From the NCBI RefSeq assembly GCF_013407935.1, contig NZ_JACBZU010000001.1, positions 744,001-808,000 of the forward strand: DNA of 64,000 nucleotides, in the 5' to 3' direction. Under the pieces are notes generated by a model. That model saw nothing but the letters and a program-made list of their open reading frames with translations. It searched no databases and was not told the origin of the DNA. The stretch is from Allomuricauda sp. ARW1Y1 (GTDB lineage: Bacteria > Bacteroidota > Bacteroidia > Flavobacteriales > Flavobacteriaceae). The translations under genes and the position numbers were made by a program. Positions 18,007 through 27,209 of the stretch are shown piece by piece (the first letter of the stretch is position 1; each line of letters starts with the position of its first letter).

Positions 18007-18915
18007 CTAAAATTCTTCATACATATCTTGGGCCAAGCGAAAAGTATTGGCATGTGCTTCCACAATCACCTTGATTTCTGGTGAATACCCGCCGCCCATG
18101 CTACATTGCACAGGAATTTGGGCATCAAAACAGCTTTGGAGTACAAAACGGTCGCGTTCCTTGCAACCATCCAAGGTCATGGAAAGGGTGCCCAATTTAT
18201 CCGATTCGAGCACATCTATCCCACACAGGTAAAAGATAAAATCTGGCTGTACTTGCTTCAGTAATTCGGGCAAAGTGGTTTTTAGGATGGACAAATATTC
18301 CTCATCGGTAGTGCCTTTTTCCAAAGGAATGTCCAAGTCCGAGACCTCTTTTTTGAAGGGATAGTTGCCCTTGCCGTGCATGGAGAACGTAAAAACACTA
18401 GGGTCCGTCTGGAAAATTTCAGCCGTTCCATTGCCTTGGTGCACATCCAAATCCACAATCAGTATTTTTCGAGCTAAACCTTTGTTCAACAGGTAGCGTG
18501 CACCAATGGCCTGATCATTGAGCATGCAAAAAGCTTCACCGCGATTGGAATAGGCATGGTGCGTTCCCCCTGCAATATTCATGGCAATACCATTTTCGAG
18601 GGCGAAATGGCAACCTTTTATGGTGCCATCCGCAATAATGCGTTCCCGAAGCACCAGTTCCGCACTGAGGGGAAATCCAATTTTGCGAGAGGCACTCTTG
18701 GAAAGGTCCAACGCGACCAAATCTTTGTAGTAAGTGGCATCGTGCACAGCCAAAATGTCGTTGTCGTTGGGAAGTTCGGGTTCAAAAAAGTTGGCCGGTG
18801 TGCAGGTTCCTTCATGCAATAATTGTTGTGGTAACAACTCATATTTGATCATGGGAAAGCGATGCCCTTCGGGCAAGGGATGTTTGTAAATAGGATGATA
18901 AGCTATTTTCAGCAT
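18007..18915 (-). CDS. Histone-deacetylase-superfamily amidohydrolase
   Basis: The family consists of zinc-dependent deacetylases that act on acetyl-lysine, acetylpolyamines or acetoin-pathway substrates. Visible signatures in the 302 residues are GGTHHAYSNRGEAFCMLND (tandem histidines), VDLDVHQGNGTAEIF (zinc Asp and His), and FYLCGIDVLESDKLGTLSM. I chose the ATG at 18915, which follows the tex stop codon by one base (TAA-T-ATG) and begins MLKIAYHP, typical of the family. The gene is thus coupled to tex. The substrate is not known. Confidence 0.88.
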   Translation of the reverse strand: MLKIAYHPIYKHPLPEGHRFPMIKYELLPQQLLHEGTCTPANFFEPELPNDNDILAVHDATYYKDLVALDLSKSASRKIGFPLSAELVLRERIIADGTIKGCHFALENGIAMNIAGGTHHAYSNRGEAFCMLNDQAIGARYLLNKGLARKILIVDLDVHQGNGTAEIFQTDPSVFTFSMHGKGNYPFKKEVSDLDIPLEKGTTDEEYLSILKTTLPELLKQVQPDFIFYLCGIDVLESDKLGTLSMTLDGCKERDRFVLQSCFDAQIPVQCSMGGGYSPEIKVIVEAHANTFRLAQDMYEEF

Positions 18916-18916
18916 A

Positions 18917-21049
18917 TTACGAACCCTGTTTATACAGCGCCAATTGAATACGTTTTCTTTGCACATCTACATCCAACACCTTAACCACCACTTGTTGATG
19001 CAGGCTCACATGTTCGTTCACATCTTTTACGAAGGTATCGGAGAGATTGGAAATATGGATAAGTCCACTTTCCTTGATGCCGATGTCCACAAAACATCCA
19101 AAATTGGTGATGTTGTTGACAATCCCGGGCAATAACTGTCCTTGACGTAAATCGGTGATTTCTTTGATGTTTTGGTTAAAAGTGAACACTTTGGCCTTTT
19201 CCCTAAGGTCCAAGCCTGGCTTTTCCAGTTCCTTCAAAATGTCCTGTAAAGTGGGCATTCCAATGGTATCCGTACAATACGATTTTAGGTCAATACCTTG
19301 AAGAGTCGCCTTGTTGCCAACAATTTCCTTTAATGAAACACCCTTATCCTTGGCCATTTGCGATACAATACCATAGCTTTCTGGGTGCACGGCTGAGTCA
19401 TCCAAAGGATTCTCCCCATTTTTGATGCGCAAAAATCCAGCACTCTGTTCAAAGGCCTTTCCGCCCAAACGGGGCACATTTTTGATTTCCTCCCTGTTTT
19501 TAAAAGCGCCGTTTTCATTCCGATGAGCCACAATGTTTTCGGCAAGTTTGGGTCCAATGCCCGAAACATAGCTCAAAAGAGGGACACTGGCCGTGTTGAT
19601 ATTCACCCCTACGGAGTTCACACAACTTTCCACCACTGTGTCCAAGGAATTTTTTAATTGGGTCTGATCTACATCGTGCTGATACTGACCCACACCAATG
19701 GATTTGGCATCGATCTTCACCAATTCCGCCAAGGGGTCGGCCAATCGGCGACCGATGGAAACCGCACCACGAACGGTAACATCGTAATTTGGAAACTCCT
19801 CCCTTGCAATTTTTGAGGCGGAGTAAATGGAAGCCCCAGCTTCGCTGACCACAAAAACCTCCATAGGTTTTTTAAAGGGAATTCGCTTTACCAACTGTTC
19901 TGTCTCCCGCGATGCTGTCCCATTCCCAATGGCGATGGCCTCGATTTTATAGGCATCTACCAAAGAACTTATCTTTTTGATGGCACCGGAACTGTCCCGT
20001 TGTGGCGGATGGGGATAAATCGTTTCGTTGTGCTTTAAATCGCCCTGTTCATCCAAACAAACCAACTTACAGCCTGTTCGAAACCCCGGGTCGATGGCCA
20101 AGATTCGCTTTTCGCCCAACGGAGCACCGAGCAACAGTTGCTTGAGGTTTTTCGAAAATACCTGAATGGCAGCAGCATCTGCCTTTTCTTTGGCGTTTTT
20201 TAAAAGTTCGTTGGACAGTGAAGGTAGCAGAAGTCGTTTGTAGGCATCTGCAATGGCGAGTTCTATTTGTTCGGTGCAGGCATTATTGGATTTGATGAGG
20301 CGACGTTCCATGTTTTGAATGGCCCGCTCGTCATCAATTTCAATTTTTACCCGGATAAAACCTTCTTTTTCCGCACGCATGATAGCTAAAAACCGGTGTG
20401 ATGGACAGCGGTTCAAAGGTTCGCTCCATTCAAAATAATCACGGAATTTTTGGGCTTTTTCATCATCCTTTTTGGTTTTGACCACCTTGGTGGTGATTAA
20501 AGCATAGCGTTCCAATTGGCCCCTTAATTGATTTCGGATGTCCGTTCTTTCGTTGATCCACTCAGAAATGATGTGTCTTGCCCCTTCCAAGGCCTCATCT
20601 TCGTTGGTGACCTCCTTGTTAAGGTATTTGGAAGCTGTAAACTCGATATCATCGTTCCTTTGGGCCATGATGATCTTGGCCAAAGTTTCCAGGCCATTTT
20701 TTCGGGCGGTCTCAGCCTTGGTCTTCTTGCTTTTTTTGAACGGGAGATACAGGTCTTCCAAACTGGTCAGGTCAGCACAATTCAAAAATTTTGCTTCCAG
20801 TTCAGGGGTAAGGGCATCTTGCTCTGCAACCGCTTTAATGATGGCCGCTTTTCGCTTTTCCAAAGCCTCGAACTGGTTTTTGAATTCGACGATTGACCCA
20901 ATCTGCACCTCGTCCAGATTTCCGGTCAGCTCTTTTCTATACCGTGAAATAAAGGGAACAGTACAATCCTGATTCAACAAGGCGACCGTATTTTCCACAC
21001 TTTTTTGTGATAGTTGGGTGTGTTGGACGATGTAGGGAACGAGTTGCAT
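18917..21049 (-). CDS. tex: Tex-family S1-domain RNA-binding protein
   Basis: Tex is a conserved nucleic-acid-binding protein with an N-terminal helical module, a YqgF/RNase H-like domain (ILAIDPGFRTGCKLVCLDEQG), helix-hairpin-helix motifs (LLSYVSGIGPKLAENIVAHR, RLGGKAFEQSAGFLRI) and a C-terminal S1 domain (GIVNNITNFGCFVDIGIKES to VKVLDVDVQRKRIQL). The 710-residue length is normal. The ATG at 21049 begins MQLVPYIVQHTQL. An in-frame start at 21085 would add 12 residues translated from an adjoining repeat and is rejected. Confidence 0.93.
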   Translation of the reverse strand: MQLVPYIVQHTQLSQKSVENTVALLNQDCTVPFISRYRKELTGNLDEVQIGSIVEFKNQFEALEKRKAAIIKAVAEQDALTPELEAKFLNCADLTSLEDLYLPFKKSKKTKAETARKNGLETLAKIIMAQRNDDIEFTASKYLNKEVTNEDEALEGARHIISEWINERTDIRNQLRGQLERYALITTKVVKTKKDDEKAQKFRDYFEWSEPLNRCPSHRFLAIMRAEKEGFIRVKIEIDDERAIQNMERRLIKSNNACTEQIELAIADAYKRLLLPSLSNELLKNAKEKADAAAIQVFSKNLKQLLLGAPLGEKRILAIDPGFRTGCKLVCLDEQGDLKHNETIYPHPPQRDSSGAIKKISSLVDAYKIEAIAIGNGTASRETEQLVKRIPFKKPMEVFVVSEAGASIYSASKIAREEFPNYDVTVRGAVSIGRRLADPLAELVKIDAKSIGVGQYQHDVDQTQLKNSLDTVVESCVNSVGVNINTASVPLLSYVSGIGPKLAENIVAHRNENGAFKNREEIKNVPRLGGKAFEQSAGFLRIKNGENPLDDSAVHPESYGIVSQMAKDKGVSLKEIVGNKATLQGIDLKSYCTDTIGMPTLQDILKELEKPGLDLREKAKVFTFNQNIKEITDLRQGQLLPGIVNNITNFGCFVDIGIKESGLIHISNLSDTFVKDVNEHVSLHQQVVVKVLDVDVQRKRIQLALYKQGS

Positions 21050-21068
21050 TGATGTTTTTTTAGTAGTT

Positions 21069-21130
21069 GTCACTTCGAGCGCCATCGAAAAGTTCTTCCG
21101 CTAAGGCAGGCTAGTGATTGAAGCGACAGT
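21069..21130. repeat. Remnant of a palindromic repeat between metG and tex
   Basis: The segment starts with GTCACTTCGAGCGCCATCGAAAAG and carries an AAGGCAGGCT core. These are fragments of the same TTCGA/GGCAGG repeat family seen elsewhere in the window. It fills the short gap between the metG stop and the tex start. Confidence 0.5.
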
Positions 21131-21145
21131 TTCTTCGGATATGAA

Positions 21146-23242
21146 TTAATTTATTCCTTCCCCATTTCCAACCCCGTCTTCATCAGGATTTACGAAAACC
21201 AACTTTCCATCGGTGTTTTCGGTCATCAAGATCATCCCTTCGCTTTCAACTCCGCGTAATTTTCTGGGAGCCAAATTGACCAGGACAGTTACTTTTTTTC
21301 CCACAATGTCCTCGGGTTTAAAGCTATTGGCAATGCCCGATACAATGGTCCGGGTATCCAAACCGGTGTCCACTTTTAAGACCAAGAGTTTGTCTGCCTT
21401 TGGCATTTTTTCAGCTTCGACGATTGTTCCCACCCGCATGTCGAGTTTGGAGAAATCATCATAGGTAATGGTATCTTTTTGGGGTGTTATTTCCTTGTCC
21501 ATATCACTTGAGTTGGTGGAGGTAGATGCGTTTGCTTTTTTAGTGGCTTCCAATTTGTCCAGTTGTTGTTGAATTTCGGAATCCTCGATTTTCCTAAAAA
21601 GTAGCTCGCTTGGGTTGAGTTGGTGCCCAGCAGGAAGCAGCACATCATTTGTTGCAATATCATCCCAATGGGATGCTGAATCAAGTTCGGCATGACGTAA
21701 AATTCCCTTTAGCTTATTCGAGGTAAACGGCAAAAAGGGCTCACTTAAAATAGCGAGTCCTGTGGCAATCTGGAGGGCAACATACATAATGGTCTGTACG
21801 CGCTTTTCGTCCGTTTTAATCAGTTTCCAAGGCTCTTGGTCGGCCAAATATTTGTTGCCCAAACGCGCCAAGTTCATCAATTGCTGACTTCCTTCCCGGA
21901 AACGGTAGCGCTCCAAGGATGAGGAAAGTGTTTCGGGAAATTCTTTTAAAACTTTCAGGGCCTCCTTGTCAACCTCCAAAAGTTCAGTGGGTGTTGGTAC
22001 TTTGCCATCATAATATTTATGGGTCAAAACGGCCACACGGTTTACAAAGTTCCCAAAAATGGCTACCAGCTCATTATTGTTTCGGGACTGGAAATCCTTC
22101 CACGTAAAATCGTTGTCCTTGGTCTCTGGGGCGTTTGCTGTTAAAGCGTAGCGGAGGACATCTTGCATATCGGGAAATTCTTCCAGGTATTCGTGCAACC
22201 AGACTGCCCAGTTTTTTGAGGTGGAAAGTTTGTTGCCCTCAAGGTTCAAGAATTCATTGGCGGGTACGTTATCGGGTAGGATAAAGTCGCCATTCGCCTT
22301 TAACATACTTGGGAAGATAATACAGTGGAATACAATATTGTCCTTACCGATAAAGTGAACCAATTTGGTGTCCTTATCCTTCCAGTAGGGCTCCCAATCC
22401 TTGCCTTCGCGCTCGGCCCACTCCTTGGTGGAAGAAATATAGCCAATGGGTGCATCGAACCACACATAGAGCACTTTTCCTTCGCCGCCCTGAACGGGAA
22501 CAGGAATGCCCCAGTCGAGATCGCGGGTAACGGCCCGTGGCTTCAAACCTTCATCGATCCACGATTTGCATTGTCCGTAGACATTGGGTTTCCAGTCCGA
22601 TTTATGGTCTTCCAATATCCACTGTTTCAAAAAACCTTCGTACCGATCCAAGGGCAAAAACCAGTGTTTGGTCTTTTTTAAGGTAGGAACGGTTCCAGTA
22701 ATAGTGGATTTTGGGTTGATTAAATCCGTGGCATTTAAGGAAGAGCCGCAATTTTCGCACTGGTCACCATAGGCTTCTTCGTGGCCGCAACGGGGACAGG
22801 TACCGATAACAAATCGGTCTGCCAAAAATTGGTTGGCCTCTTCGTCGTACAGTTGTTCGGTCTCCTCTTCGATAAAATCTCCTTGCCCGTACATTTTTTT
22901 GAAAAATTCCGATGCGGTTTTATGATGCACTTCTGCAGAAGTCCGAGAGTAGTTGTCAAAGGAAATTCCGAAATCGGCAAAGGATTTTTTGATGATGCCG
23001 TGGTATTTATCAATAATTTCGGTTGGGGTTACCCCTTCCTTTTTGGCCTTCATGGATATGGCCACACCGTGTTCGTCGCTCCCGCATACAAAGGCCACAT
23101 CCTTGCCCTTTAACCGTAAATAGCGGGAATAGATATCTGCTGGAACGTAAACACCGGCCAAGTGCCCAATATGAATGGGACCGTTGGTGTAGGGGAGTGC
23201 CGCTGTGATGGTGTATCTGGAAGGAGAAGTATTTTGAGCCAT
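21146..23242 (-). CDS. metG: Methionine-tRNA ligase with repeat-encoded insert
   Basis: MetRS charges tRNA-Met. The 698 residues show the HIGH motif (H24-IGH27), the zinc knuckle [23 protein letters not shown] in place of KMSKS, an anticodon-binding helical domain, and a C-terminal tRNA-binding OB domain ([21 protein letters not shown]). Around residues 514-530 the linker reads [14 protein letters not shown]. This is the translation of a REP-like hairpin at 21660-21697, inserted in frame before the family sequence LLPAGHQ. A near-consensus promoter lies upstream. Confidence 0.96.
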   Translation of the reverse strand: MAQNTSPSRYTITAALPYTNGPIHIGHLAGVYVPADIYSRYLRLKGKDVAFVCGSDEHGVAISMKAKKEGVTPTEIIDKYHGIIKKSFADFGISFDNYSRTSAEVHHKTASEFFKKMYGQGDFIEEETEQLYDEEANQFLADRFVIGTCPRCGHEEAYGDQCENCGSSLNATDLINPKSTITGTVPTLKKTKHWFLPLDRYEGFLKQWILEDHKSDWKPNVYGQCKSWIDEGLKPRAVTRDLDWGIPVPVQGGEGKVLYVWFDAPIGYISSTKEWAEREGKDWEPYWKDKDTKLVHFIGKDNIVFHCIIFPSMLKANGDFILPDNVPANEFLNLEGNKLSTSKNWAVWLHEYLEEFPDMQDVLRYALTANAPETKDNDFTWKDFQSRNNNELVAIFGNFVNRVAVLTHKYYDGKVPTPTELLEVDKEALKVLKEFPETLSSSLERYRFREGSQQLMNLARLGNKYLADQEPWKLIKTDEKRVQTIMYVALQIATGLAILSEPFLPFTSNKLKGILRHAELDSASHWDDIATNDVLLPAGHQLNPSELLFRKIEDSEIQQQLDKLEATKKANASTSTNSSDMDKEITPQKDTITYDDFSKLDMRVGTIVEAEKMPKADKLLVLKVDTGLDTRTIVSGIANSFKPEDIVGKKVTVLVNLAPRKLRGVESEGMILMTENTDGKLVFVNPDEDGVGNGEGIN
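21660..21697. repeat. REP-like palindrome inside metG
   Basis: The segment contains ATCCCAATGGGAT (hairpin) and GCTGAATCAAGTTCGGCATGACG, the form known from intergenic REP-like repeats. It is read in frame by metG as HAELDSASH. Confidence 0.75.
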
Positions 23243-23260
23243 GTAATTTTAATTAAGCCC

Positions 23261-23296
23261 CAAAAATACTGATTTTAACGGGATACGCACAAAAAA
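23261..23296 (-). promoter_or_regulatory. Promoter of metG
   Basis: On the minus strand TTTTTTG (23296-23290), 21 bases, then TATTTTTG (23268-23261). The -7 box is a perfect TAnnTTTG. The -33 T-run is also the T-tract of the terminator of the upstream DUF1501 gene. Confidence 0.65.
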
Positions 23297-23297
23297 C

Positions 23298-23357
23298 GAA
23301 AGCCCCGAAAATGCGACCCTATTTGGGGTGAGGGGTGCATTTCCGAAGGGCTTCCAA
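23298..23357 (-). terminator. Long-stem terminator of the DUF1501 gene
   Basis: In the minus-strand direction GGAAGCCCTTCGGAAATGC pairs imperfectly with GCATTTTCGGGGCTTTC around a 22-base loop and is followed by TTTTTT. It begins 25 bases after the stop at 23382. Confidence 0.75.
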
Positions 23358-23381
23358 AAAATGAATGACTAAGTATAATCG

Positions 23382-25100
23382 TTAAGCAATCATCACGGAT
23401 TTGCTCATTTTCTTATCTCCAACAGAGATTCGGTAAATATATTTTCCTGTGGACAAGCTGTCACGCATGCGTTGACGGATATTGATGTCCACAGCTCCTT
23501 CCAACATCATCTCGTTGAACAGTGTGCCCACCCGTTGTCCGAGAATATTGAACAATTCAATATCCACATGGGCCGAAACAGGCATTTCCAGATGGATGTA
23601 GGGATCTCTTGGTGAGGTCGCGGGATAGATTGCGGCGTGTTCTATCGTATCCAAAATATCGATGTTTGGATCCAAAGGGTCTTGGCTTGGCGGTGTTTCC
23701 GGTAAGGTCGGAGGATCATTGTCCATCGCAATATCGTCGAACACCTCTCCACTACAGTTGAACCCTAAGTCCACGGCTTGGTAGGGGTGTCCCAATAAAT
23801 GCTGTTCCACCGTTTGTCTTGGAACACAGAGCCACTCCGCCAATACGGTGCCGTAAAGGTTTCGGAAGTCCATGGTGTAATCCAAGTTACCACGATTGTT
23901 GGGTTCGTCCAAGGATGGGTGGTCGCCCACAAAGGCGCTTCCGCTCAATCCTGAACCAAAGAAGAGGGTGGGGGCCGCTTTTCCGTGATCTGTACCGTTG
24001 GAACCATTTTCAAAGATCCTGCGGCCAAATTCGGAGAAGGTCATGCTCAACACCTTGTCGTCCTGTTCGGTAAAGGCCAAGTCTTCATAGAAGTTATTGA
24101 TGGCTACGGATAGGTTGGACATCAAACGTTCGTGAACGATAGGCTGATTTCCATGTGTATCAAAACCTCCCAAGGAGATCATATACACTTTGGTGCCCAG
24201 GTTTCCTTTGATCAATCGCGCCAAGAGCGCCAATTGACGGGCGAAGCCGTTATCCTGATACTCCACTTGGTTCTGTCCCCTCATGTAGGCATCATGAATG
24301 GTGCCCGCATATTCGTAGGTGGTATTGGCGACTCCCCTTAAGAATCGAAGCTGGTCACCATACATACAATCGCCAAAAGGCGCATTTTCAATTTCGTAGA
24401 AGGAACCTGTTTCTGCAATTTGTTCCAATTGGTCCACATTATTGGTCACAAAGGCATAGTTGGTTTCTTCCCCTTGGAAGACCAAGTTGGCCAAGTTGCC
24501 AATTTGTATGGCTGCAGGGGCCGCTGGCGGATTAATGAGGTAATCGGGATACAGGTTTTCAAAGTGACGGCCCATCCAGCCTGTGTTTTCACCGGAAAAT
24601 CCGGTTGTGGTCAAGTCTGTGTTGGCAAAAATATCCGATCCCGTAAAATGGGAAAGACTTTGGTTTTCGTACCCAACCCCGTGCACGGCCTTAAACTGGC
24701 CATCGCCCCAAAGTGATTCGAGTGCACTCATATAAGTAGGGATTCCAAAATCGTCGGTAAGCTTTAGGACCTTACTTTCCGGGATGTAGATATTGGGCCT
24801 AGCATTGGCGTAGGTATCATATTGTTGGATAGGAATAACGGTACTGAGACCGTCGTTCCCACCTGATAATCGAATCAATATCAAAATATTGTCCGTTTCT
24901 GCAGCCGCTACGGCAGCCGTTAACGGTGATGGTGAGGAAGCTGTTACAAAATGGCTTCCCAAAAACATGGATCCCGAACCTGCTATGCCCAAAGCTTGGA
25001 TAAACGAGCGTCGGCTCCATTTTTTGTGTTCCAGATCGTGGCCTTCGTGTTCTAGGCCTTTGAAAGGGGAATTATCGTGGGTGTGGTGATTATCGCACAT
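23382..25100 (-). CDS. DUF1501 protein with Tat signal and T9SS C-terminal sorting domain
   Basis: The 572-residue protein starts at the ATG at 25100 (MCDNHHTHDN...). A twin-arginine motif, SRRSFIQALGIAGSGSMF, lies near residue 29. The DUF1501 core, related to the alkaline-phosphatase/sulfatase superfamily, follows (LIRLSGGNDGLSTVIP, ISLGGFDTHGNQ, FSEFGRRIFENGSNGTDHGKA in parts). Residues about 500-572 form a type A T9SS sorting domain (ELFNILGQRVGTLF, YIYRISVGDKKMSKSVMIA). It should cross the inner membrane by Tat and the outer membrane by T9SS. DUF1800 lies 10 bases upstream. Confidence 0.9.
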   Translation of the reverse strand: MCDNHHTHDNSPFKGLEHEGHDLEHKKWSRRSFIQALGIAGSGSMFLGSHFVTASSPSPLTAAVAAAETDNILILIRLSGGNDGLSTVIPIQQYDTYANARPNIYIPESKVLKLTDDFGIPTYMSALESLWGDGQFKAVHGVGYENQSLSHFTGSDIFANTDLTTTGFSGENTGWMGRHFENLYPDYLINPPAAPAAIQIGNLANLVFQGEETNYAFVTNNVDQLEQIAETGSFYEIENAPFGDCMYGDQLRFLRGVANTTYEYAGTIHDAYMRGQNQVEYQDNGFARQLALLARLIKGNLGTKVYMISLGGFDTHGNQPIVHERLMSNLSVAINNFYEDLAFTEQDDKVLSMTFSEFGRRIFENGSNGTDHGKAAPTLFFGSGLSGSAFVGDHPSLDEPNNRGNLDYTMDFRNLYGTVLAEWLCVPRQTVEQHLLGHPYQAVDLGFNCSGEVFDDIAMDNDPPTLPETPPSQDPLDPNIDILDTIEHAAIYPATSPRDPYIHLEMPVSAHVDIELFNILGQRVGTLFNEMMLEGAVDINIRQRMRDSLSTGKYIYRISVGDKKMSKSVMIA

Positions 25101-25110
25101 GGTGATGGGG

Positions 25111-26625
25111 TTATTTGAGTTGAAATTCGGGTTCGCGGGACAAATGGCGCAACAGGATATACACCTGTGTTGGAGTTTCTGCACTGATTTGCAGCATCCA
25201 CTGGCTCGTACCTCCCGGATAGTAATCGGGAGAATAATATTCCTCGGGAACATCGTCAATCTTGAAGGCATCCATGGCCCGTTCAAAATCGGCATCCGTT
25301 AAAAGACCCTTGGGCGTGAACTTGTTGACCAAGGCCCTGACCACAATTTCAGGATTGCTGGTATTGCTATTGGCAGGTCCAACAGCAGCTACCGCTAAAT
25401 CCCTAAACTCTTCTGGGTTATTTTGGAAAAATCGCTCCAAGAACACCTCCATGGTCAACCATCGACCAATGATGAAATTGGTATTGATCCAGGTTCGGTC
25501 GCGTTGCCAACCTTCCACTTCTGGAGGGTTGAAAAAGCGTTGACCGATCAGGGAACACGAATCCATCATATTCATAATGGTACCATCATCATAAGAGAAA
25601 CCAGTCTCTTTCAAAAAATTGAAATAGAGATCTGCGGGGCTTTTTATAATGACTCCGATTGCGGTTTCATCAAAAAAGTGCTGGCTCTTGAACAGTTGTC
25701 GCAGTACGGGAGCAATCTCAAACCCACTGCTGATAAACGTTTGGGCCATCCCATCAATGATCTGTGGGGCAATGCCGTTTCCTTCGTCACCGGTAGAATC
25801 TGGGTGAACGAAGAATTCGTATAATTTTTTACAGATAAACCAACCGATTTCATTCGGACGTTCATTGAAAAGGATATCGATAACGTCATCGTAATCCCAA
25901 TTTCCAGTCTGTCCAAAAATGGTCTTGTTGTCGGTGTTGAACTCCGTGGGGTCAAAAGTTACTTGGGTACATCCCTCTTCACCACGTTCGGTGTAACCGG
26001 ATAGCGCCTTGGAGGTTTCAATGATATCTTCTTCGGTATAGTTGTTCCCTTCGCCCATGGTAAAGAGCTCATAAAGCTCACGGGCATAATTTTCGTTTGG
26101 ATTGTTTCCCCGGTTGCGGACGCCATCCAAATAATAGAGCATGGCACTCGTTAAACCGATTTCACTGGTGAAGGTCTTAAAGTTGCCCAAGGCATTGCGC
26201 TGAAGGCAATTGATATAGTAATAAAGGAATCCGGGGCAATCGTAGATTTCCAATTGGGTCACAAAGTGATTGCTCCAAAAGAAACTCATCCTTTCGTGCA
26301 GTTCGTTATTGACCAAGGCATTTCCGTAGGCCGTGGTGAAATCTTCAATATGGGCCCTTCGCAGTTGGCGGGCAAGATCGTCGTCTTCCGGATAATTGGC
26401 GTTGTTCCAATCTGCCCATTCCGGTGCGGGAATGGCCGGGGTGGCGAGCGCCTGATCTACCAAATTGTCGATTAGGGTGCCTGCTGTTTGTCCAACAGCG
26501 GCGTTAATGGTCTGCACTGAGGCACTGAATCCGAGCCTTCGGTACAAGTGGGCCGCACGTAACTCGTCCAATGGAGTAGTGTACGGCGCCAAGGTTGAGG
26601 AATTACAATTGATAAAGTACTCCAT
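25111..26625 (-). CDS. DUF1800-family protein
   Basis: The 504-residue protein is the usual partner of DUF1501. Family signatures are LDELRAAHLYRRLGFSAS at the N-terminus, LHERMSFFWSNHFVTQ, ENYARELYELFTMGEGNNYTEEDI and the closing ETPTQVYILLRHLSREPEFQ. No classical signal peptide or T9SS domain is visible, so its location is unclear. The pair DUF1800-DUF1501 is conserved in many Bacteroidetes and Planctomycetes; the biochemical role is unknown. It is the first gene of the two-gene unit. Confidence 0.88.
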   Translation of the reverse strand: MEYFINCNSSTLAPYTTPLDELRAAHLYRRLGFSASVQTINAAVGQTAGTLIDNLVDQALATPAIPAPEWADWNNANYPEDDDLARQLRRAHIEDFTTAYGNALVNNELHERMSFFWSNHFVTQLEIYDCPGFLYYYINCLQRNALGNFKTFTSEIGLTSAMLYYLDGVRNRGNNPNENYARELYELFTMGEGNNYTEEDIIETSKALSGYTERGEEGCTQVTFDPTEFNTDNKTIFGQTGNWDYDDVIDILFNERPNEIGWFICKKLYEFFVHPDSTGDEGNGIAPQIIDGMAQTFISSGFEIAPVLRQLFKSQHFFDETAIGVIIKSPADLYFNFLKETGFSYDDGTIMNMMDSCSLIGQRFFNPPEVEGWQRDRTWINTNFIIGRWLTMEVFLERFFQNNPEEFRDLAVAAVGPANSNTSNPEIVVRALVNKFTPKGLLTDADFERAMDAFKIDDVPEEYYSPDYYPGGTSQWMLQISAETPTQVYILLRHLSREPEFQLK

Positions 26626-26795
26626 AGCAATGTCTGGCGTTAATTAGGTACATAGTTTTGGGGCAACTATATGTTTATGCTAGTATTGGATGTGGTTCAA
26701 TTGAGCCAACAAATTACAATCTTAACGTTCTAAAGTCCGTGAACTACCAAATTTTTCGATGAAATGCAGTAAATTTTTAGAATTTTACCAAATCT

Positions 26796-27155
26796 ATGGG
26801 TGATCACAACACATTTGGCAAGCTTGGAGAGCAAAAAGCAATCGACTTTTTAAAAGCTTCGGGATATCAGATAGTAAGGCAAAACTACCGTTATCTCAAG
26901 GCCGAAATCGACATTATCGCAAGGCAAGGGGATATCTTAGTGATTATAGAGGTAAAGTCGAGAACCAGTGGTTTTTTGGAAGATATTTCCAATACTATCA
27001 ATCCTAAAAAGATAAAGTTGTTGACCATGGCGGCCAATCACTTTGTGGAGGAAATGGAAGATGATGTGGAGGTGAGGTTTGACATTATCACCGTAATCAA
27101 ATATGCTGACCGTTTTGATATTGAGCATATTGAAAATGCCTTCTATCATTTCTAA
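26796..27155 (+). CDS. YraN-family protein (UPF0102, predicted endonuclease fold)
   Basis: The 119-residue protein carries the YraN restriction-endonuclease-like core: GKLGEQKAIDFLKASGYQIVRQNYRYLKAEIDIIARQGDILVIIEVKSR, described here in parts. The acidic and lysine residues of the E-x-D...E-x-K pattern (E49-ID, IEVK) are present. The function is not proven; a role in DNA processing is inferred from fold. It starts at the ATG at 26796 and is followed 54 bases later by a separate promoter and gene. Confidence 0.88.
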   Translation: MGDHNTFGKLGEQKAIDFLKASGYQIVRQNYRYLKAEIDIIARQGDILVIIEVKSRTSGFLEDISNTINPKKIKLLTMAANHFVEEMEDDVEVRFDIITVIKYADRFDIEHIENAFYHF

Positions 27156-27158
27156 CCA

Positions 27159-27190
27159 TTTGTTTGTTTTATAACAATATGTTATTTTTG
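27159..27190 (+). promoter_or_regulatory. Consensus promoter of the ACT-like gene
   Basis: TTTG at 27159-27162, a 20-base spacer, then TATTTTTG at 27183-27190. Both boxes match the Bacteroidetes consensus exactly. The predicted leader before the ATG at 27210 is about 13 bases. Confidence 0.75.
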
Positions 27191-27209
27191 TTGAAAACCA
27201 AGCCAATCC

